NCBI RefSeq assembly: GCF_001544515.1 | Contig: NZ_FCOL02000030.1 | Span: forward strand, 1-64,000 | Reading direction: 5' to 3' | DNA: 64,000 nt | DNA from: Caballeronia terrestris | GTDB taxonomy: Bacteria > Pseudomonadota > Gammaproteobacteria > Burkholderiales > Burkholderiaceae | In this document: positions 59,760-64,000 of the stretch, piece after piece | Numbering within the stretch: position 1 is the first letter of the stretch | Layout of the letters: the number at the start of each line of letters is the position of its first letter | Notes under the pieces: model-generated | The model's database searches: none | What the model was told of the DNA's origin: nothing | The model's input: only the letters and a program-made list of their open reading frames with translations | Translations under genes and position numbers: made by a program

Positions 59760-62420
59760 CTAGCGAACCTGGCTCTCGCCTTGATTAGCGGACATACGCT
59801 GCACATCGTTGAGCGCTTCCCTCACTCCTCGCACCACGCATTTCGACTCCACCGACAAATACCCCGTGGTCGTCTCAGTCGGCTTCGGCAGCGCGTAGCT
59901 GATGCGGCACATCTCGAGCGGCCCCGCGCCCCACGTCACGCTCAGCACGCCGGTGTCTTCCAGGCCGCGCGCGAAGATCCGGCTGTCCTGCCCGACCACG
60001 CCCACCGATTTTCCCGATGCATCCTCGACGCTCGCGCCAAACGGCAGCCCGCCGCCGCCGAGCTTCGGCGCGCGGATCAGCGCCGCGCGTCCGGTGACTG
60101 TGTCGTACTTGAGCATCACCACAGAGCCGTAGCGCGGCGCGACCTGCGCGGAGGTCGACTTGAACTCGACGTCCGTCGACGTGCCCTTCGGGTCGATGTC
60201 GACGGTGTTCATGCTGTACGGCGACAAGTACGGAATCACCGCGTAGCCGCGCGAATCGACCTTCGTACCCGGTGCACTCGACAAGTTCGCGCCCTTAGCC
60301 GCCGGCGCTTGGACGATGCCGAACGTATCGCCGACCGTCTGCGAAAACGTGACGCCGCCCGGATGCGCGACGATCGAGCCCTGCACGCCCGCCGACGCCT
60401 GATGCGTGCCGCTGCCACCGCCCGCCGACGCGTTGAACGTCGCATATGGCGCGCGGTACGTGCCGCTCGCGCCGGTGTTGCCAGTGTTGTTCGACCCGCC
60501 CGTGTTGTAGGTGCCGTAGCCGTTGTACGAGAACTGGTTGAACTCGCCGAGCGAGCCGCTCACGTTCGCCTGCGTGTTGGTGCCGCTGACAGACTTGTGC
60601 GTGACGTTGGTGGTCAGCGTCGGCGCATGCGACGAGCGGCCGAGCGGCAAGGTCAGGCTCAGCATATAGTCGTTCGACATCTCGCCGTCCATCGTGCGCG
60701 AGCGACCGGCGGACACGCTGTAGGTACCGTACTTGAAGCCGTTCGTGTAGCCCGCCTGATACAGCGTATCGGTGCCGCTACGATTCCAGTAGTTCTGCGA
60801 CGACCCCGTCACGAACACCGAACCGCTCTGGCCAAGCCGCTGGTTGACCGTCACCTGCACGCGGTTGCGCTGGCGAAAGAGCGCGTCGGTGTCGCCGCCG
60901 CGTTTCGCGATGTCGTGCACCGTGGCGGCATCGCTCAGGTTCAGGTAACCGGACGTTGAAAAGCGGTACGCGGCGACAGCGACGTTCGTGTCGGTCGGCG
61001 TGAAGAGCTTGCTGTAGCCGAGCCGGAAACTCGTGCCCGTCATCGAATCCTGAGTGGGCACGTTTGTCTGCGAGCCGGTCACGTCGAACGAGAACGCGCC
61101 GGCTTTCGTGTTCAGTGCGGCGCCGAGGTTCAGCGCGCCGTAGCCGGTCGCCGCGATCGCGCCGCCGTATGCGGTGATCGCGTTGGTCAGGCCGCGCTGG
61201 AGCGTGAACTGGCCGAACATCGGCGTCTCATCGAGTGAGTCGTTGCGAAGCTGGCCGGCCGTCGCACTGAAACGCGTGACGCCGGGTCGCAGCAATTGCG
61301 CGACCGACGCGAACGGCACGGTGAACGTCTTCGTGCGCCCGTCGGATTCCGTGACGGTGACGACCAATTCGCCGCCGTAGCCGGTCGAATAAAGGTCGTT
61401 GATCTCGAACGGACCAGGCGCGACGTTCGTCTCGAGCAGCACCTGTCCGTTCTGGCGAATCGTCACGCGCGCATTCGATTCGGCGGTTCCGCGCACAACC
61501 GGCGCGTAGCCCCGCAGCGATTCAGGCAGCATGCGGTCGTCGGTTGCGATCTGCGCGCCGCGGAACGAGACGCTGTCGAAAATTTCGCCCGTGGTGTAGG
61601 TATCGCCGAGGGTCACTTGCGCGCGCAGCTTTTCGACATCGCGCTGCACGTAAGTGGCGATGTTGTCGAACTGGGTTGCCTGTCGCGTCGACGAAGTCAC
61701 GGACGACTGATGCCGCAAATGCCACGCGCCGAGGTTCACGCCGGCGTTCATGCCGAGATAGCTCTGCGTCGAATCGATGCCCGAGCCGCCGGTGCGGTAT
61801 GTGTTCGCGTTGTAGCTGAAGAAGCCTGCGTTGACGCCCTCGTCCCACAGTTCCGGTGACACGAAGCCGCGCGCCGAATTGCGCATGTACGCTTGCGGCA
61901 CGCTCACTTCGAGACGCTGTTCCTCGAAGTCGAAGTTCGCGCTTGCACCGGGGACCAAGCTACCGAGGTCGCCGCAGATTTCGGCGTCAGGCGTGGCGGG
62001 CGAGGTGCGTCCCGCGGCTGCATCGGCTTTCGGGAGGTCGACACCGGCGCGTTGCAACAGCGCACGGCTGAAACACGGATGCGCGGTGGGACTCGCACCG
62101 CTCGCGACGAAGCGAATCTCCTCACGCGCAAAGCGCGACCCGTTGACCAGTATCTCGACGACATACGTCCCCGGCGCAACCGTATTGCCACGCGCGAACC
62201 GGTTCACGTCGACCGTCTGGCCGCCTTGCGAGTGCAGGAAGGTATTGTCGAACTGAACCTGCTCGACCGCGCCCGACTGCGACGTATCCGATTCCGATTC
62301 CTCGGCAAGTGCGTGCGACACGGCGGCGCAAGCGGTCATCGTCAGCACGAGTGCGGCGAGCGGTCTTAGGCGCAGCGCGAAGGCTTTCTGACTGGAACGG
62401 GCGTGTGCGGGGTTCTTCAT
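59760..62420 (-). CDS. Fimbrial outer-membrane usher (FimD/PapC-like)
   Basis: An 886-residue usher of normal length, with a long signal peptide (cleaved near residue 39, ALAEE). PapC N-domain: VQFDNTFLHSQGGQTVDVNR. Barrel and plug: PFEINDLYSTGYGGELVVTV, RPGVTRFSATAGQ. C-terminal domains: GLPFGASVEDASGKSVGVVG and a Cys pair in EMCRISYALPK and VESKCVVRG. It forms the pore that assembles and exports pilus subunits. It follows the chaperone gene by 166 bp, in which I see only a small hairpin (62471-62490). Confidence 0.93.
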   Translation of the reverse strand: MKNPAHARSSQKAFALRLRPLAALVLTMTACAAVSHALAEESESDTSQSGAVEQVQFDNTFLHSQGGQTVDVNRFARGNTVAPGTYVVEILVNGSRFAREEIRFVASGASPTAHPCFSRALLQRAGVDLPKADAAAGRTSPATPDAEICGDLGSLVPGASANFDFEEQRLEVSVPQAYMRNSARGFVSPELWDEGVNAGFFSYNANTYRTGGSGIDSTQSYLGMNAGVNLGAWHLRHQSSVTSSTRQATQFDNIATYVQRDVEKLRAQVTLGDTYTTGEIFDSVSFRGAQIATDDRMLPESLRGYAPVVRGTAESNARVTIRQNGQVLLETNVAPGPFEINDLYSTGYGGELVVTVTESDGRTKTFTVPFASVAQLLRPGVTRFSATAGQLRNDSLDETPMFGQFTLQRGLTNAITAYGGAIAATGYGALNLGAALNTKAGAFSFDVTGSQTNVPTQDSMTGTSFRLGYSKLFTPTDTNVAVAAYRFSTSGYLNLSDAATVHDIAKRGGDTDALFRQRNRVQVTVNQRLGQSGSVFVTGSSQNYWNRSGTDTLYQAGYTNGFKYGTYSVSAGRSRTMDGEMSNDYMLSLTLPLGRSSHAPTLTTNVTHKSVSGTNTQANVSGSLGEFNQFSYNGYGTYNTGGSNNTGNTGASGTYRAPYATFNASAGGGSGTHQASAGVQGSIVAHPGGVTFSQTVGDTFGIVQAPAAKGANLSSAPGTKVDSRGYAVIPYLSPYSMNTVDIDPKGTSTDVEFKSTSAQVAPRYGSVVMLKYDTVTGRAALIRAPKLGGGGLPFGASVEDASGKSVGVVGQDSRIFARGLEDTGVLSVTWGAGPLEMCRISYALPKPTETTTGYLSVESKCVVRGVREALNDVQRMSANQGESQVR

Positions 62421-62586
62421 GATTCAAGCCTGCAGAGATTCGGTCGTGATCAGGCGCGAGTTGTCCCGGCGGGCTGCCTGAAGGCAGTCCGCGGCGAAAA
62501 TGCGCTAGGGATTTCGATGCACCCTGAAGGGATCGGGCGCGTTCAGGTCCGCCGTCGATGCGGTGAACGCTGGATAGATGTGCCGG

Positions 62587-63333
62587 CTATTCGGCGAGCA
62601 TTGCCTCGTTCGGCAACGCGCCGCCGTAATCGCCGATCGCGATGTATTTCACGTGCGCGCCAGCGGGAACGGCGGTGAGGCCTTTGATCGGAAACACCGC
62701 CGTGCTCTTCGGCTTGACCATGCCGCCGAATTCATTCTTGTAGGTCTGGCTGCCGCTCACGACATCGATCTCGCTGAACGATACGTGATACGCGGAGGAA
62801 TTCGTCGCGCTCACCGCATAGCCCTTCTTGTCCTCCGAAGGGACGATCTTCCACGCCAGGTCCTTGGCCGCTTGCTCCGGAGACCCCGCCAATCCCTTGG
62901 GACGCGCGAAAACCTTGATGCGTGTGCGAAACGCGAATTGCAGCGTGTTCACGTCCGGGGACTCCTTCGCCTTCGGCGGCACGTCGAGCACGTTGAGCCA
63001 GAACACCGACTCTCGATCCTGCGGCAACGCATCACCCGTGTACATCATGCGCAGCGTTTGCGACTTAGAGCCGTCCATCCGGAAGATCGGGGGCGTCAGT
63101 ACAAAGGGAGCGCCACCTTCCTCGGGTTTCGCGCTGGCGTTGCCTTCGTCCATCCACACCTGGACGAGCGCCGGATCGGTGCGATCATTTTGCAGTTTGA
63201 CTGTCACCTCACGATTTTCAAGGGGGTACACGATCCGCGTTCCGCTGATCGTCACACTCGCCATTGCACTGCCGGCGATCAACGCACCCGCGATGCCCAG
63301 CGCGCAGGCAATCCGTCTAACCAACGTCATCAT
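62587..63333 (-). CDS. Periplasmic pilus assembly chaperone (PapD/FimC-like)
   Basis: A 248-residue chaperone. Signal peptide to about AMA (residue 25); domain 1 with TRIVYPLENREVTVKLQND and the pilin-binding SQTLRMMYTGDALPQDRESVF; domain 2 ending in KYIAIGDYGGALP. Two ATG codons lie side by side; GAGGAG fits the first (63333). It belongs with the pilin upstream and usher downstream, and is a paralogue of the orphan chaperone at 39394. Confidence 0.93.
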   Translation of the reverse strand: MMTLVRRIACALGIAGALIAGSAMASVTISGTRIVYPLENREVTVKLQNDRTDPALVQVWMDEGNASAKPEEGGAPFVLTPPIFRMDGSKSQTLRMMYTGDALPQDRESVFWLNVLDVPPKAKESPDVNTLQFAFRTRIKVFARPKGLAGSPEQAAKDLAWKIVPSEDKKGYAVSATNSSAYHVSFSEIDVVSGSQTYKNEFGGMVKPKSTAVFPIKGLTAVPAGAHVKYIAIGDYGGALPNEAMLAE

Positions 63334-63367
63334 GTAGCTCCTCGAAAACCTGTCTCTAAATTCGATC

Positions 63368-63404
63368 AAAAAAAACAGGCACCCGCGCCTGCGCGGGTGC
63401 CTGT
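63368..63404 (-). terminator. Terminator/attenuator between major pilin and chaperone
   Basis: GC-rich stem ACAGGCACCCGCG / CGCGGGTGCCTGT (63375-63404) followed on the minus strand by eight T (63375-63368). Lying 10 bp after the pilin stop and 35 bp before the chaperone start, it should let only part of the transcripts continue, giving excess major pilin. Confidence 0.85.
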
Positions 63405-63413
63405 CTATACAAC

Positions 63414-63983
63414 TTACTGATATTGCATCGTGTACTGGACCGACGTGCTGACCGGGCCGGCCGTTGCCACGCCGGTAGCGTAGTACTCGGCGAAATACTT
63501 CAGGTCTGCTTTGCTCGTGACGATTGCGGCGCCATTGGTACTGAGGTCGTTGTTGGCACTAGTCACGACGTTGATCGGCTGAAGCGAAGCGTTCAGCAGA
63601 CGAACCTGAACGTTCGTCGCTGCGCCAGCGTCCACGGATTGATTCTTGAGGTAGCCGTTGCTCTGGTCAATGGTCGGGCCATTTTCGAAGTGTGCGATGG
63701 CCTTCGTTGCGCCGGCGCTGCAGCCCGTCAGAGCAAAGGTGAGGTCGGTCGCCGCCGACGTACCAGCGGTCGCGCCGCTCGAACCGAGCGCACGGCTGGA
63801 CACCGTCGGTAGCGTGACAGCCTTATTGCCTGCACCCGTCGCTTGCGCATCGATCGAACACGTGGTGTCCGACACCGCGCCAGTGAAGGTGATCGTGCCG
63901 TCGGCTGCTTGTGCACCCGTCGAGGCAACAGCGATAGCGCCGAGAACCGCAACGCCGGACAGATTGGAGAGGAAGGATTTCAT
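63414..63983 (-). CDS. fimA: Major fimbrial subunit (type 1 pilin-like)
   Basis: A 189-residue pilin: signal peptide of ~26 residues (to AQA-AD), then TITFTGAVSDTTCSIDAQ with the first disulfide Cys, the second in ALTGCSAGATKAI, and the chaperone-binding terminal strand ending SVQYTMQYQ with the penultimate Tyr. It is secreted by the chaperone and usher encoded downstream. The promoter lies beyond the right edge of the window. Confidence 0.92.
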   Translation of the reverse strand: MKSFLSNLSGVAVLGAIAVASTGAQAADGTITFTGAVSDTTCSIDAQATGAGNKAVTLPTVSSRALGSSGATAGTSAATDLTFALTGCSAGATKAIAHFENGPTIDQSNGYLKNQSVDAGAATNVQVRLLNASLQPINVVTSANNDLSTNGAAIVTSKADLKYFAEYYATGVATAGPVSTSVQYTMQYQ

Positions 63984-64000
63984 GGCTATTCCAGAAAACA

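Overview
The window looks like a chromosome segment of a Burkholderiaceae bacterium of the Burkholderia / Paraburkholderia / Caballeronia group. The reasons are the high GC with strongly GC-biased third codon positions (which gives many long antisense shadow ORFs), the gene families present (betIBA, soxBDAG, HpnA, a non-phosphorylative L-fucose operon), and a left-edge repeat of a kind I remember from these genomes. This assignment is inference. I found no rRNA, tRNA, CRISPR array or replication origin.

Left part (0.2-14.9 kb): a triple-receiver hybrid sensor kinase, a hopanoid-associated epimerase (HpnA), a small hypothetical gene with a bidirectional terminator, a glutathione-independent formaldehyde dehydrogenase (FdhA), an APC permease, the choline oxidation genes betI-betB-betA with a recognisable BetI operator, an MFS transporter, and a Tat-exported glycoside hydrolase.

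Centre-left (15.3-31.9 kb): a minus-strand operon of L-serine dehydratase and heterotetrameric sarcosine oxidase (sdaA-soxB-soxD-soxA-soxG), ending in a FolB-like aldolase gene and an unknown 90-residue gene. Next come a GlxA-type regulator with a class II aldolase, then a choline/betaine ABC transporter operon that carries a second GlxA-type regulator between permease and binding protein, and a divergent Cache-domain chemoreceptor. Together these cover much of choline to pyruvate: uptake, choline to betaine (BetA/BetB), sarcosine to glycine (Sox), formaldehyde clearance (FdhA), and serine to pyruvate (SdaA). The betaine and dimethylglycine demethylation steps and serine hydroxymethyltransferase are not in the window.

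Middle (31.9-45.5 kb): a flavin reductase, a 50-residue small protein, an Ala-rich membrane-anchored protein, MgtC, an AGE-family epimerase, an AT-richer fimbrial adhesin separated from an orphan pilus chaperone by two IS110-type transposase remnants, a second chemoreceptor, a PaaI-type thioesterase, an M20 amidohydrolase with an orphan binding protein, and a divergent LysR regulator.

Right part (45.5-64 kb): a nine-gene operon for uptake and non-phosphorylative breakdown of a 6-deoxy sugar, best read as L-fucose, with a divergent IclR regulator and a visible promoter/operator. Then a hypothetical gene, a 14-bp tandem repeat of about 10 copies, a Pat-like acyl-CoA synthetase/acetyltransferase, and a chaperone-usher pilus operon (fimA, chaperone, usher) whose terminal adhesin gene is a frameshifted pseudogene.
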